Positions 1 through 8,152 of a DNA stretch of 36,518 bases are shown in pieces (within the stretch, counting starts at the first letter, position 1; each line of letters opens with the position of its first letter). The translations under genes and the position numbers were made by a program. The DNA comes from Candidatus Saccharibacteria bacterium RIFCSPHIGHO2_12_FULL_49_19 (GTDB lineage Bacteria > Patescibacteriota > Saccharimonadia > Saccharimonadales > UBA10212), in NCBI GenBank assembly GCA_001788565.1, contig MGCX01000010.1, forward strand, positions 1 through 36,518, given 5' to 3'. The notes under the pieces are model-generated. The model was not told the origin of the DNA. It saw nothing but the letters and a program-made list of their open reading frames with translations, and made no database searches.

Positions 1-308
1 ACCAGTGGCTGTTCATACTGGCTGATCTGATAACCCTTGGGCAGATCCGGATAAAAGTAATGCTTGCGGTCAAACTTAGAAAACTTCTGAATATCGCCGT
101 TGAGTGCAAAGCCAGCCATAACTGCCAGTTCAACGGCCTTTTCATTCAGTACCGGTAAAGCTCCCGGCATCCCGACATCGATATGGCTAATTAGGGTGTT
201 GGGGGCAGCTTTCCGGGCATCATTACCGACGGCTGAAAAAAGCTTGGTCTTGGTTTTAAGCTGAACATGGGTCTCCACGCCAATCGAGGGTAAATATTTG
301 CTACTCAT
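1..308 (-). CDS. gatB: Aspartyl/glutamyl-tRNA amidotransferase subunit B, N-terminal part (cut by window edge)
   Basis: GatB binds misacylated Glu-tRNA(Gln) or Asp-tRNA(Asn) and, as part of GatCAB, activates the acyl group for amidation with ammonia passed from GatA. The visible 102 residues begin [19 protein letters not shown] and include [14 protein letters not shown] and [19 protein letters not shown], the hallmark N-terminal blocks of GatB (family knowledge). The ATG at 306-308 is preceded by GAGGGAAAAG, a reasonable ribosome binding site. The rest of the gene lies left of the window. It is the last visible gene of a gatC-gatA-HEPN-like-gatB string, but a 143-nt repeat-rich gap separates it from the preceding gene. 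No defect is visible. Confidence 0.95.
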   Translation of the reverse strand, partial: MSSKYLPSIGVETHVQLKTKTKLFSAVGNDARKAAPNTLISHIDVGMPGALPVLNEKAVELAVMAGFALNGDIQKFSKFDRKHYFYPDLPKGYQISQYEQPL

Positions 309-451
309 CTTTTCCCTCGATTGACAATGTTCAATAGACAATATTCAATGGACAATGAATAGTTAATGAAGCAATGATTCAATGGGTTGCTATTGCTGCA
401 TTGAGCATTAGTACATTCATTGAGCCTTGAGCATTGATAATTGAGCATTTC
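309..451. repeat. Degenerate CAATG/CATTG repeat forming a loose inverted repeat
   Basis: This AT-rich gap between gatB and the HEPN-like gene is built from short degenerate units. The left half repeats CAATG and TTCAAT; the right half repeats the reverse complement, CATTG and ATTGAGCATT (for example TTGAGCATT near 401 and 440). The halves could pair into a long imperfect hairpin, although no arm is exact. No ORF, promoter or terminator is convincing here. Similar ATTGA/CAATG-rich spacers are, from memory, common in CPR and some other bacterial genomes, but I cannot confirm copies elsewhere. Confidence 0.6.
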
Positions 452-865
452 TTATAGCGCTCCTAAATCACGCAGGCCGCACTTGAATCCGGCTAGAGCA
501 TTTTGGGCCTCACGTTTTTTTAAGCGTACGGTAGGTTCGTGCACCAGCCGGTTGCGCAGCTTGTGGGCGTACCACACGGCATCGTTATCTGATATCAGCC
601 GCTGGGCAGCTACCAAACGCTCTCCCATAGTTTTACCTCTAAAGCCATATTTTTTGAGAGCTTCGTCCAGCAGCTTGTCAGCGTCAATAATTGCCAGCAC
701 CATACCTTCTGGAGTTTTGACACCGGCAAGTATTTCCGCCCATCTTGCTCGGAAGTACTCTTGATTGAGCCTTTTGGGCAAACGACGACTTAAGGCGCCA
801 ACTGCCACCAACATAACGACAGCGAAGATGATGGCGGCAATTAGAAAAATAGTTGTGCTGTTCAC
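452..865 (-). CDS. Membrane-anchored small protein with HEPN-like Rx4H motif
   Basis: A 137-aa protein with one hydrophobic N-terminal helix (about residues 6-26), a basic stop-transfer stretch (SRRLPKR) and a soluble helical domain. Residues 101-110 read HKLRNRLVHE, so R104-x4-H109 matches the RNxxxH signature of HEPN-type RNases and HepT-like toxins; upstream is a DADKLLDEAL...GKTMGERL block. I recall similar proteins as conserved hypotheticals in CPR genomes. The GTG start (863-865) overlaps the gatA TGA by 4 nt, so it is translationally coupled to the amidotransferase. Function is unknown. HEPN assignment and RNase activity are inference from one motif and helical character; there is no adjacent nucleotidyltransferase partner. 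Confidence 0.8.
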   Translation of the reverse strand: MNSTTIFLIAAIIFAVVMLVAVGALSRRLPKRLNQEYFRARWAEILAGVKTPEGMVLAIIDADKLLDEALKKYGFRGKTMGERLVAAQRLISDNDAVWYAHKLRNRLVHEPTVRLKKREAQNALAGFKCGLRDLGAL

Positions 866-2289
866 AACAGTTCCTCACATGCTTTGGTAATTTCAAGCAG
901 TTTACGGTCACCCTTCATCGGCCCGATAAGCTGGAGTCCGACGGGCAGCTCAGAGCTCAAACCAGCGGGTATGCTTATAGCTGGATTACCGCTCATATTG
1001 GCGGCGACCGTCATAATGTCCGACAAGTACATGCTCAAGGGGTCATTGACCTTTTCACCGATTTTAAAGGCTGTCGTCGGAGAAGTTGGGCCAACAAGAA
1101 CATCATACTTCTCAAAGGCATCGGCGAACTCGGAAATTATTTTAGTACGGACCGTCTGGGCTTTTTTGTAATAAGCGTCGTAGTAGCCACTGGAAAGTAC
1201 ATAAGTGCCAATCATTATGCGCCGCTTGGCTTCCGCTCCGAATCCTTTTTCTCGGCTTAGCTCGTAGCTGGAAAGCAGGTCTGTGGCCGACTGCTCGCTA
1301 TACCCATAGCGCTGACCATCATAGCGCGCCAAGTTACTGCTCACTTCTGCCGGGCAAACGATGTAGTAAACAGCTAACGCTAGGGGCAGACTGGGAAGGC
1401 TGACCTCAGAAATTTCGGCTCCGGCACTTTTAAGCTTATTTACCGCACCATCGATAACCTGCTTGACTCCGAGCTCCAGGCCTTCGGCCATATATTCACG
1501 TATGATTCCAATCTTGGCCGCATTCAGCTGATAGCTGCTGGTGGATAGCTGATAGCCCTTCGAATCTTTTTCTATAGTTGTTGAGTCTAGCTCGTCACGA
1601 CCGGCTATGATATCGAGTATGGCCGCTGTGTCGTCGAGATTCCTGGTTATCGGACCAATCACGTCAGTACTGGAAGCCATGGCAATCACCCCGCTGCGGC
1701 TCACTAAGCCATAGGTGGGCTTATAGCCAACTACTCCGCAAAAACCGGCTGGCTGGCGGATCGAACCACCGGTATCGGTACCTAGGGCAAATGGAACAAT
1801 ATCTAATGCTACAGCCGCGGCTGAGCCGCCGGAGCTGCCCCCCGGTACTCTGGTTTTGTCATGGGGGTTCTTAGTGACGAAAAAGTCACTGTTTTCAGTG
1901 CTGGAGCCATGCGCGAAAGCATCGAGGTTTGACTTGGCTATTAAGATTGCGCCCTCGGCCTCCAATCGCTCAATCGCCGTAGCCTGATAAGGAGCTTCAA
2001 ATGGTTTCAAGATATTACTGGATGCGGTGGTCTTGGCTCCATACGCTAAAAAGTTGTCTTTAGCAATAAACGGCACTCCAGCCAAACGGCCAGCTTCCCC
2101 ACCTTGGGCAACCAGCGCATCCGACTTCGAAGCTCTTTCTCTAGCCCTTTCAGCTGTTATCTCAATAACTGTTTGATACTCTTGCTTAGCTTCCAGATTC
2201 TTTAGGGCAGTCTCAACCAAGTCAGAAGCCTTTAGCTTCCCCGACTTCACTTGCTTGGCAATATCAGAAATAGCTGGCCAGTTGCTCAC
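862..2289 (-). CDS. gatA: Glutamyl-tRNA(Gln)/aspartyl-tRNA(Asn) amidotransferase subunit A
   Basis: GatA is the glutaminase subunit of GatCAB and releases ammonia for transamidation. At 475 aa it has normal family length. The amidase signature is intact: K77 in FIAKDNF, the cis-Ser S152 in PGGSSGGSAAA and the nucleophile S176 in TDTGGSIRQP match the Ser-cisSer-Lys triad (K79/S154/S178 in Staphylococcus aureus GatA, from family knowledge). It lies 8 nt after gatC and overlaps the next gene by GTGA. Its presence implies that Gln-tRNA and/or Asn-tRNA are made indirectly in this organism. Confidence 0.97.
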   Translation of the reverse strand: MSNWPAISDIAKQVKSGKLKASDLVETALKNLEAKQEYQTVIEITAERARERASKSDALVAQGGEAGRLAGVPFIAKDNFLAYGAKTTASSNILKPFEAPYQATAIERLEAEGAILIAKSNLDAFAHGSSTENSDFFVTKNPHDKTRVPGGSSGGSAAAVALDIVPFALGTDTGGSIRQPAGFCGVVGYKPTYGLVSRSGVIAMASSTDVIGPITRNLDDTAAILDIIAGRDELDSTTIEKDSKGYQLSTSSYQLNAAKIGIIREYMAEGLELGVKQVIDGAVNKLKSAGAEISEVSLPSLPLALAVYYIVCPAEVSSNLARYDGQRYGYSEQSATDLLSSYELSREKGFGAEAKRRIMIGTYVLSSGYYDAYYKKAQTVRTKIISEFADAFEKYDVLVGPTSPTTAFKIGEKVNDPLSMYLSDIMTVAANMSGNPAISIPAGLSSELPVGLQLIGPMKGDRKLLEITKACEELL

Positions 2290-2297
2290 GGTATCTG

Positions 2298-2588
2298 TTA
2301 AATGACTCTTTTTACTTTGAACTGGTTGGCTTGAACAGCCGGAGCGTTTTTTAGAAGCTCCGCTGGCTTAGCCTGATACTCTTTTAGCTCGTCAGTACGG
2401 GTAATGTTCTTTAAACCGGTCACTTGATAGGTTGGTTCCAGCCCGCTGGTGTCAACTTTATCCAACTGTCTGACGTATTCCAAAATGACTGATAGCTCAT
2501 TTGGCAAACGACTGATTTCTTCTTCTGTTAGTTTTAATCGTGCGAGTTGAGCCAGCTTTAAAAGCTCCTCGCGGGATATAACGCTCAT
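2298..2588 (-). CDS. gatC: Glutamyl-tRNA(Gln)/aspartyl-tRNA(Asn) amidotransferase subunit C
   Basis: A 96-aa GatC, the small strap subunit that wraps around GatA-GatB and stabilises the complex. It shows the family pattern: an N-terminal helix (EELLKLAQLARLKLTEEEI), then ILEYVRQLDKVDTSGLEPTYQVTG, and a C-terminal LLKNAP...FKVKRVI. It heads the gat operon. An extended -10 box (TGATATACT) lies 8 nt before the ATG, so the predicted transcript starts at or next to the start codon; no Shine-Dalgarno sequence is visible, which fits leaderless translation. Confidence 0.95.
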   Translation of the reverse strand: MSVISREELLKLAQLARLKLTEEEISRLPNELSVILEYVRQLDKVDTSGLEPTYQVTGLKNITRTDELKEYQAKPAELLKNAPAVQANQFKVKRVI

Positions 2589-2596
2589 TACTGCCC

Positions 2597-2605
2597 AGTA
2601 TATCA
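2597..2605 (-). promoter_or_regulatory. Extended -10 promoter element of gatC (leaderless)
   Basis: On the minus strand the sequence reads TGATATACT followed by 8 nt and ATG. The TG one base before the hexamer makes an extended -10; no good -35 is visible. The expected start point 6-8 nt downstream falls at the gatC ATG, so the mRNA would be leaderless. Confidence 0.6.
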
Positions 2606-2652
2606 GATGAGCGCGGTTGGATTACACTCCTAACTAACACCTTGGTTGAACG

Positions 2653-3225
2653 CTAAAAGATTGTAGTATCGGGATACCTCTCGGCTAGATCAGCTATCGG
2701 CACGTTTTGCTCAACTATTGAAATACTGTGCGATACTACTAGCTTTTTTTGACCGGGGATATAAACACCAAGGCCAACTCCCCAATCATTTCTACCTGCC
2801 CTCATGGCGATGATTGATTGGTCTGTCGATTCTAGATAACCCAAGTCAGTCTCACCGCTCGGTAAGACCCCAACACGGCTTTGTCCTTTATACGTCATAG
2901 CAGCCGCCAATTGACCCTGAGTCTCTTTTTTAATATCAAGTAGGGCGGTTCGTCCTGAGCCGACTACTACAACCTCTTTCTTAAGTCTCGGCATGATCAT
3001 GGTCAGTGGTGAGGCCTCAGGGTCAGCCTCACCTACAGGTAGGTGAACAGGCCAATCTTCCTCATCGACGACCTCGCTGACACCTCTCCAGATCGTCTGA
3101 CGGTATTGTGGAGAGTTACAGCCGGCAAAAAGCCATATCATAGCCTGTGCTATAGCATTAGGTCTTTGGACTTTTTCACCAAGGTCCATGGCCCAGTTAG
3201 GCGTGTCCGGTTTTCGTCTCGTCAT
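2653..3225 (-). CDS. Hypothetical protein, 190 aa
   Basis: I do not recognise this protein. It has no signal peptide or membrane segment. The N-terminal part is polar (MTRRKPDTPNWAMDLGEKV). The C-terminal two thirds alternate strand-like segments (KKEVVVVGSGRTALLDIKK, SRVGVLPSGETDLGYLES, DWGVGLGVYIPGQKKLVVS), suggesting a beta-rich globular domain. It starts with ATG 10 nt after uvrB ends, and AAGGTAGG lies just upstream overlapping the uvrB stop, so it is probably co-transcribed with uvrB. The gap to gatC on the far side holds the gatC promoter. Codon use looks like its neighbours, so it is probably a real lineage-specific gene of unknown role. Confidence 0.7.
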   Translation of the reverse strand: MTRRKPDTPNWAMDLGEKVQRPNAIAQAMIWLFAGCNSPQYRQTIWRGVSEVVDEEDWPVHLPVGEADPEASPLTMIMPRLKKEVVVVGSGRTALLDIKKETQGQLAAAMTYKGQSRVGVLPSGETDLGYLESTDQSIIAMRAGRNDWGVGLGVYIPGQKKLVVSHSISIVEQNVPIADLAERYPDTTIF

Positions 3226-3235
3226 TAAACCTACC

Positions 3236-5194
3236 TTACAACTTTTCTTTAATTTCAGATATTAAGTCACGGAGTTCGGCTGCTTTTTCAAACTCTAGGT
3301 TGGCGGCTGCCAAATCCATCTGTGAAGTCAAATCCTTAATCAGGAAACCATACTCGTCCTTTGGTATTTTCTTGAGGTTCAGCTTAGGTTTCTTCTCAGC
3401 TACAGTCCGGGGCAGCATCTCGCCCACCGCGCGTTTAATACTCTCTGGCTTGATATTATGTTGCTTATTATAGGATTGCTGAATACCACGTCGGCGCTTA
3501 GTTTCGGAGGTGGCCCGCTGCATACTGCCGGTTAGTCCATCGGCATACATGATTACATGGCCTTCAATGTGCCGGGAGGCCCGTCCGATTGTCTGAATCA
3601 GCGACTGTTCGGACCGTAGGAAACCTTCTTTATCGGCATCCAGTATCGCCACCAACGATACTTCGGGAAGGTCTAAGCCCTCACGCAAGAGATTGATGCC
3701 CACTAAAACATCGTAGACGCCTAGCCTCAAGTCGCGTAGCAGATCGGTGCGCTCCAGAGTATCAATTTCACTATGGATATAGGCTACTTTAATGTTTAGA
3801 TCCTTCAGATATTCGGCTAAGTCCTCGGCCATGCGTTTGGTCAAAGTGGTGACTAAAACACGGTGGCCCTTGTTGGTCGTGTCGCGGATTTCGGCGATCA
3901 AATCATCTATCTGACCTTTAACCGGTCGAACTTCTACCTTGGGATCGATTAGACCTGTCGGTCGGATAACCTGTTGGACTGGTTCAGGCGACCGGGTCAG
4001 CTCATATTCGGCCGGTGTAGCACTGACATAGACTACTTGGTTCACATGCCGCTCAAACTCTGAAAAAGTCAGCGGCCGGTTATCCAACGCACTTGGCAGC
4101 CGGAAGCCGTGTTCTACTAAGACTTCTTTGCGAGCTCGATCGCCATGGTACATTCCTCTAACTTGCGGAATGCTCATATGCGACTCGTCAATCAGCAACA
4201 GATAATCATCAGGGAAGTAATCCATGAGTGTAGCTGGTTGCTCACCGGCCTCGCGGTTGGTTAAATAGCGACTGTAGTTTTCAATCCCCTTCACAAAGCC
4301 GGTTTGTTCTAACATTTCCAGATCGAACTTAACTCTCTGCTCCAAGCGTTGAGCTTCCAGCAATTTGCCGTGTTTTTGAAAGAATGCCAGCCGCCCTTTG
4401 GTCTCTTCCCGGATCTTATCCAGAGCGTATAAGAGTTTCTGACGGGGCGTTACATAGTGGCTGCCGGGAAATATATTCAGTTTTCCGAGCAACTTTTCCA
4501 CTTCACCGGTTAAGGGGTTAATGCGAGTAATTTTCTCAATCTCCTCGCCAAAAAAATCGATTCGATAGGCACTTTCCTCACCGGCTGGAAAAATATCTAC
4601 CACATCACCACGAACCCGGAAATTCCCCCGCTCAAAAGCCATATCGTTACGCCGGTATTGAATATCGGTTAGCTGACGCAGTAGTTTGTCGCGAACCCGT
4701 TTTTCACCGGTCTTTAGTTTTATCGCCATATGCTCATAGTCATCCACTGAACCGATACCATATATACACGACACACTGGCTACAATAACTGCGTCGCGCC
4801 GGGACAGTAGACCGGCAGTAGCGGCGTGGCGCAGCCGGTCGATCTCTTCGTTGATGTCACTATCTTTTTCAATATAAGTATCAGTGCGCGGAAGATAGGC
4901 TTCCGGCTGATAATAATCAAAGTAGCTCACAAAATAATGGACGGCATTGTTCGGGAAAAATTGCCTAAATTCATTATAAAGTTGCGCCGCTAAGGTTTTG
5001 TTATGACTTAAGACTAAAGTTGGCTTCCCCGTGTTGGCAATCAAGTTAGCCATGGTGAAAGTCTTGCCGCTTCCGGTAACTCCCAACAGTACCTGATGCT
5101 TTTCACCACGAATCAGCCCGTCGGTCAGCTTGACTATAGCCGCCGGCTGGTCTCCTGTAGGTTTGTACTCACTAGATAGCTGAAACTTAGCCAT
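3236..5194 (-). CDS. uvrB: UvrABC excision repair subunit B (helicase-like damage verification)
   Basis: UvrB verifies DNA lesions handed over by UvrA and recruits UvrC for incision. The protein has Walker A GVTGSGKT near residues 38-45, the beta-hairpin region [16 protein letters not shown] (about 87-102) that probes the strand, Walker B-like LLIDESH, the late helicase block QTIGRASRH, and a C-terminal UVR motif ([13 protein letters not shown]) that contacts UvrC. Length (652 aa) is typical. Two ATGs are adjacent (5195-5197 and 5192-5194). A TGCTAAAAT box places the predicted start point exactly on the second ATG, so I choose 5194; starting at 5197 adds one Met. It likely leads a two-gene unit with the downstream hypothetical protein. 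Confidence 0.97.
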   Translation of the reverse strand: MAKFQLSSEYKPTGDQPAAIVKLTDGLIRGEKHQVLLGVTGSGKTFTMANLIANTGKPTLVLSHNKTLAAQLYNEFRQFFPNNAVHYFVSYFDYYQPEAYLPRTDTYIEKDSDINEEIDRLRHAATAGLLSRRDAVIVASVSCIYGIGSVDDYEHMAIKLKTGEKRVRDKLLRQLTDIQYRRNDMAFERGNFRVRGDVVDIFPAGEESAYRIDFFGEEIEKITRINPLTGEVEKLLGKLNIFPGSHYVTPRQKLLYALDKIREETKGRLAFFQKHGKLLEAQRLEQRVKFDLEMLEQTGFVKGIENYSRYLTNREAGEQPATLMDYFPDDYLLLIDESHMSIPQVRGMYHGDRARKEVLVEHGFRLPSALDNRPLTFSEFERHVNQVVYVSATPAEYELTRSPEPVQQVIRPTGLIDPKVEVRPVKGQIDDLIAEIRDTTNKGHRVLVTTLTKRMAEDLAEYLKDLNIKVAYIHSEIDTLERTDLLRDLRLGVYDVLVGINLLREGLDLPEVSLVAILDADKEGFLRSEQSLIQTIGRASRHIEGHVIMYADGLTGSMQRATSETKRRRGIQQSYNKQHNIKPESIKRAVGEMLPRTVAEKKPKLNLKKIPKDEYGFLIKDLTSQMDLAAANLEFEKAAELRDLISEIKEKL

Positions 5195-5200
5195 CATCTA

Positions 5201-5209
5201 ATTTTAGCA
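5201..5209 (-). promoter_or_regulatory. Extended -10 promoter element of uvrB (leaderless)
   Basis: The minus strand reads TGCTAAAAT then TAGATGATG. The hexamer is 3 nt from the first ATG and 6 nt from the second, so transcription from the normal distance would begin at the second ATG. No Shine-Dalgarno sequence is present. No lexA-like operator is evident. Confidence 0.6.
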
Positions 5210-5226
5210 ACCTGAGCCGATTTGTT

Positions 5227-5811
5227 CTAAGAGGAGTAGATGTCCCGGTAGGGCTGATGAATCTTATCAAGGAGGCTAGCCAGCTTAGCAATAAGTTCAT
5301 CTGGCTGTTCTTCAAAGATGACTAGCTCCGGATCGGCATTGGGTAAGAGCTCCAATATTTTTTCGATCTGAGCGCTAATTCCCCCGGCACTCTCTAGTAC
5401 ACCAATAGGTGTGTGAGTCTCTGCCGCAATCGTAAATTCGTGTAAAGTACCTAAACGTCCGCCTATAGTCACCACCGCATCGGCAGCGTTAATAAGCAAT
5501 GCATCTCGGCCGCCGTAGTGCAGACCGGTATATAAAACGGCATCATAATACTCCATCGGCAGATGGTACTTTAGGATGTGCTCAACCTTAGTTGCGGCCG
5601 GGCTTAAGCCCAGACTCATCTGCCCGCCGGCTTTTTTATAACCTATGGCGGCGTACTCCGGCAGCCCGGTGGTCGCTCCAGTAAGCAGGGTATACCCGGC
5701 TTTAGCTATCGACGCCCCCAGGGCTTGGGCAAGCTGGCGACCCTGCTGGACACTCTGGCCTCTGGCAGCTCCAGAGACACAAATCTGATACTTCCCACCC
5801 CTATGCTTCAT
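5227..5811 (-). CDS. LOG/TIGR00725-like Rossmann protein (putative nucleotide-binding, lysine-decarboxylase-like fold)
   Basis: A 194-aa Rossmann-type protein. It opens with a strand and loop (YQICVSGAARGQ), has TLLTGATTGLPEYAA (resembling the GGG.GLMG block of LOG proteins) and VVTIGGRLGTLHEFTIA, a form of the PGGxGTxxE signature of the LOG/TIGR00725 superfamily. LOG enzymes cleave nucleotide 5'-monophosphates from cytokinin-type nucleotides; many bacterial relatives are of unknown function, so only the fold and likely nucleotide binding are claimed. Its ATG overlaps the stop of the upstream 428-aa gene (ATGA), indicating coupled translation in the pfkB operon. Confidence 0.8.
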   Translation of the reverse strand: MKHRGGKYQICVSGAARGQSVQQGRQLAQALGASIAKAGYTLLTGATTGLPEYAAIGYKKAGGQMSLGLSPAATKVEHILKYHLPMEYYDAVLYTGLHYGGRDALLINAADAVVTIGGRLGTLHEFTIAAETHTPIGVLESAGGISAQIEKILELLPNADPELVIFEEQPDELIAKLASLLDKIHQPYRDIYSS

Positions 5812-7094
5812 CGGCTAATACTCCACCTTGGTCCTAGTAAACTGCTTAGTCTGACTTCAGGACCGTAGCTTTTCGGGGAAGCGGGCCGCGGCTGGTCGCC
5901 AGACACTTGATCATACACCAGCTGATTAACCCCCTCGTAGTAGAGATACCGACTGATCAGCTCATCATTTAGAGCCTGCCTAGCAGATAGGCTGGAGCGC
6001 TCGGCAAACTCTGAGGACCTGGCGTGATCGGTTGCAATATCAATAATATTTAGCGAGACGGTCCCGTGGCGCCCATTACCATATATCAAATATTCGTTTT
6101 GGGCCCACCAAATCAGAGCCGGATGCAGCCCAGCCAGTACTTGTCGCTGTGAGATTTCAAAAGAAGCCTGAGAGCTAATAAGAATTGGCTCTAGCAGGTC
6201 TGCGCCAAGCTGTTTAGCCGGTTGGTGGCAAAGGTGTCTCCAGACGCTTCGCCAAGTAATTGCCTGGCCGGTAAGCGTCAGAATCCCCGGCATCCGTTGC
6301 GGCCACTGTGCAGCGGCTATTTTAGGAAATTTGGTTTGCATATGATAGGGGGTTAGGCTAGCCGACCAGCTGTGCAATTCATCAAGAGCCTGCAAAGTAA
6401 GTGAGATAACTCCTAAAGTTGTCATCCGCTTAGCTAGCTGGTTGGGCCAAATTACTGCCAAGCCAACTTCCGGACGCGCTGTTACTAATGGTCGCTTGAT
6501 ATTAACTCCCGTCCAGAACCTGTCATCAAGGACCACAGTTCGAGGGGCTATCAGTTCGATATCCTGACTTCTTAAGTTAGCAATGGATCGGCTAATCGTC
6601 TTTTGCCAGCGTGACGACTCCATTAGCCAGGCGGCGGCGAATAGTAGTTGAGGATTTTCTCGTTTGAGCATTGATGCGATGGAGCGGTAACTGAGGTGCT
6701 TTTGTAGATGCCGAGGCGGGTGATCTCGAAGCAGTTTTTTGATAGCTGGTGGTGTTAAGCTCCAGATTTGACCTTGATAGTTTACGGCCTCTAGAGCCCG
6801 GCCGATCCGCAGGTAGCGGCTTTCCAGATCATCGTGTTCCTGCTCACCAAGAGCGGTGGCGAATACCTCACTAACGGACTGATAAGCTATCCGCATGGCT
6901 CGGTAGAGTTCCTCGGGACTAGTGTCCGAAGGATCCAGGCCTAGATCGGCAATCCTTGAACAGCAGGCGGCCGTTACTTCAGACGTTAATCTGGTATCTT
7001 CACTCGGGTAACCACTCAGATCTTCTAGGTGATTTATGAATTTATTAAACGAGGTTTGAGGCCAGTCAAGAGCATCAGCTAAAAAGTTTGACAT
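5808..7094 (-). CDS. Hypothetical protein, 428 aa, between PfkB kinase and LOG-like genes
   Basis: Not recognised. It is a soluble, Trp-rich protein with no signal peptide or clear membrane segment. A mostly helical N-terminal half includes an Arg/His-rich stretch (LLRDHPPRHLQKHLSYRSI) followed by ENPQLLFAAAWLMESSRW. The middle has strand-like segments (ELIAPRTVVLDDRFWTGVNI, GLAVIWPNQLAKRMTTLG); the C-terminal part is GRHGTVSLNIIDIATDHARS and a helical tail. I see no catalytic signature. It overlaps pfkB by one base (TGATG) and the LOG-like gene by four (ATGA), so the three products are made from one coupled mRNA and probably act together. Function unknown. Confidence 0.75.
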   Translation of the reverse strand: MSNFLADALDWPQTSFNKFINHLEDLSGYPSEDTRLTSEVTAACCSRIADLGLDPSDTSPEELYRAMRIAYQSVSEVFATALGEQEHDDLESRYLRIGRALEAVNYQGQIWSLTPPAIKKLLRDHPPRHLQKHLSYRSIASMLKRENPQLLFAAAWLMESSRWQKTISRSIANLRSQDIELIAPRTVVLDDRFWTGVNIKRPLVTARPEVGLAVIWPNQLAKRMTTLGVISLTLQALDELHSWSASLTPYHMQTKFPKIAAAQWPQRMPGILTLTGQAITWRSVWRHLCHQPAKQLGADLLEPILISSQASFEISQRQVLAGLHPALIWWAQNEYLIYGNGRHGTVSLNIIDIATDHARSSEFAERSSLSARQALNDELISRYLYYEGVNQLVYDQVSGDQPRPASPKSYGPEVRLSSLLGPRWSISR

Positions 7095-8110
7095 CAGTGA
7101 CTACCGTTAAGCCTTTCCGGATGGTAACCCGGAGGCGCACTCCGTAAATAGTGGTCAATCTCTCGCTCATCTAGTAGTCCTGCCTGAGCGCCGACTTTCT
7201 GGACCACGCTCATCGCGTTAATTGGCGCCCAGAGCAAAGCGGTCTGGATATCAGCGCCCTTGGCCAGGGCGGCGACAAAAGTTGAGGTAAAGGCGTCACC
7301 GGCCCCGGTGCGTTCATAGGGCGGTTTGGGATCGGGGTAAATCGGCATCTTCCAGCGGGTGCTGCCATCAGAGGCATAAGCCCCGGCGTGACCGTCACTT
7401 ATTAACACAATTTTGGGGCCCAAGCTGTGCAGCTTATCGAACAGCTTAGGTAAGTTATCACGGTCAGTTTTAGTAATCTCAGCTGCCTCGTCACGGTTTA
7501 CTGCTAAAACCTCGGCTCTTTCGTAGATTTTCTGGAGACGTTTAGTCCCGGCATCTATCTGGAACGTTCCCGGCTGGAAAGCCAGCTTGACAGGAGAGTT
7601 ACCCTCCAGCCAAGCTGCTAGCTGATCGTGGTACTCAAGGGCATGCTCGGAAATCGAGCTGAAATAAATCCACCGTGGAATATCAATTACTCGAAAATGA
7701 GGCCAGTGGTAGTTGTACTGCTCGTGTTTGATCAAGATTGTTCGATCTTCCCTGTACCAGAGCACGTAATGATAGTTACTTTTTTTACCGGTGTTGATAT
7801 GCACAAAGCGGGTATCAACCTTCGCAGCTTGTAGGGTTGTCAGTATTTCTCTGCCCCAATTATCAGCTCCGACGTTGGCGACCAGTCCGGAGCGTAGTCC
7901 TAGTTTGGCAATGGCCACCGAGGCGTTACCGCAGTTACCAACTGCTGGCACTACTTCGGTATGATCAAACGGTACTTTAGCTCCATAAACCATGCTTAAC
8001 CGCGGCTCGTCGTCGGTTTTTTCCACCCTTGCCTGATCATCCAAAAGTTTTATAAAGGCATCGGTCACAACATCGCCAACACTCAGGACATCTAGAGGTT
8101 TTTCGGCCAT
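7094..8110 (-). CDS. PfkB-family carbohydrate kinase
   Basis: A 338-aa ribokinase-fold sugar kinase. The second PfkB signature is clear near the C-terminus: ERTGAGDAFTSTFVAAL, with the catalytic Asp in GAGD. The N-terminal signature is present in divergent form (PAVGNCGNASVAIAKLG, usually GG..N.A). PfkB proteins phosphorylate ribose, fructose, fructose 6-phosphate, adenosine and others; the substrate cannot be read from sequence. Position next to aldolase, transketolase and pentose-phosphate isomerases suggests a sugar or sugar phosphate of that pathway. A TGCTAGAAT box 14 nt before the ATG may give a local promoter, besides read-through from the aldolase 42 nt upstream. Confidence 0.88.
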   Translation of the reverse strand: MAEKPLDVLSVGDVVTDAFIKLLDDQARVEKTDDEPRLSMVYGAKVPFDHTEVVPAVGNCGNASVAIAKLGLRSGLVANVGADNWGREILTTLQAAKVDTRFVHINTGKKSNYHYVLWYREDRTILIKHEQYNYHWPHFRVIDIPRWIYFSSISEHALEYHDQLAAWLEGNSPVKLAFQPGTFQIDAGTKRLQKIYERAEVLAVNRDEAAEITKTDRDNLPKLFDKLHSLGPKIVLISDGHAGAYASDGSTRWKMPIYPDPKPPYERTGAGDAFTSTFVAALAKGADIQTALLWAPINAMSVVQKVGAQAGLLDEREIDHYLRSAPPGYHPERLNGSH

Positions 8111-8124
8111 AATACTTATGGCTT

Positions 8125-8133
8125 ATTCTAGCA
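8125..8133 (-). promoter_or_regulatory. Possible internal extended -10 promoter for pfkB
   Basis: The minus strand reads TGCTAGAAT, then 14 nt, then the pfkB ATG. The predicted 5' leader is about 7 nt without a Shine-Dalgarno sequence. It sits in the 42-nt gap after the aldolase gene. Confidence 0.45.
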
Positions 8134-8152
8134 CAGTTTTAGGGGTCGGTTT

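Noticed and set aside
309-451. A CRISPR array in the CAATG-rich repeat.
   Set aside because: Units are short, degenerate and irregularly spaced, with no unique spacers of constant length and no cas genes nearby.
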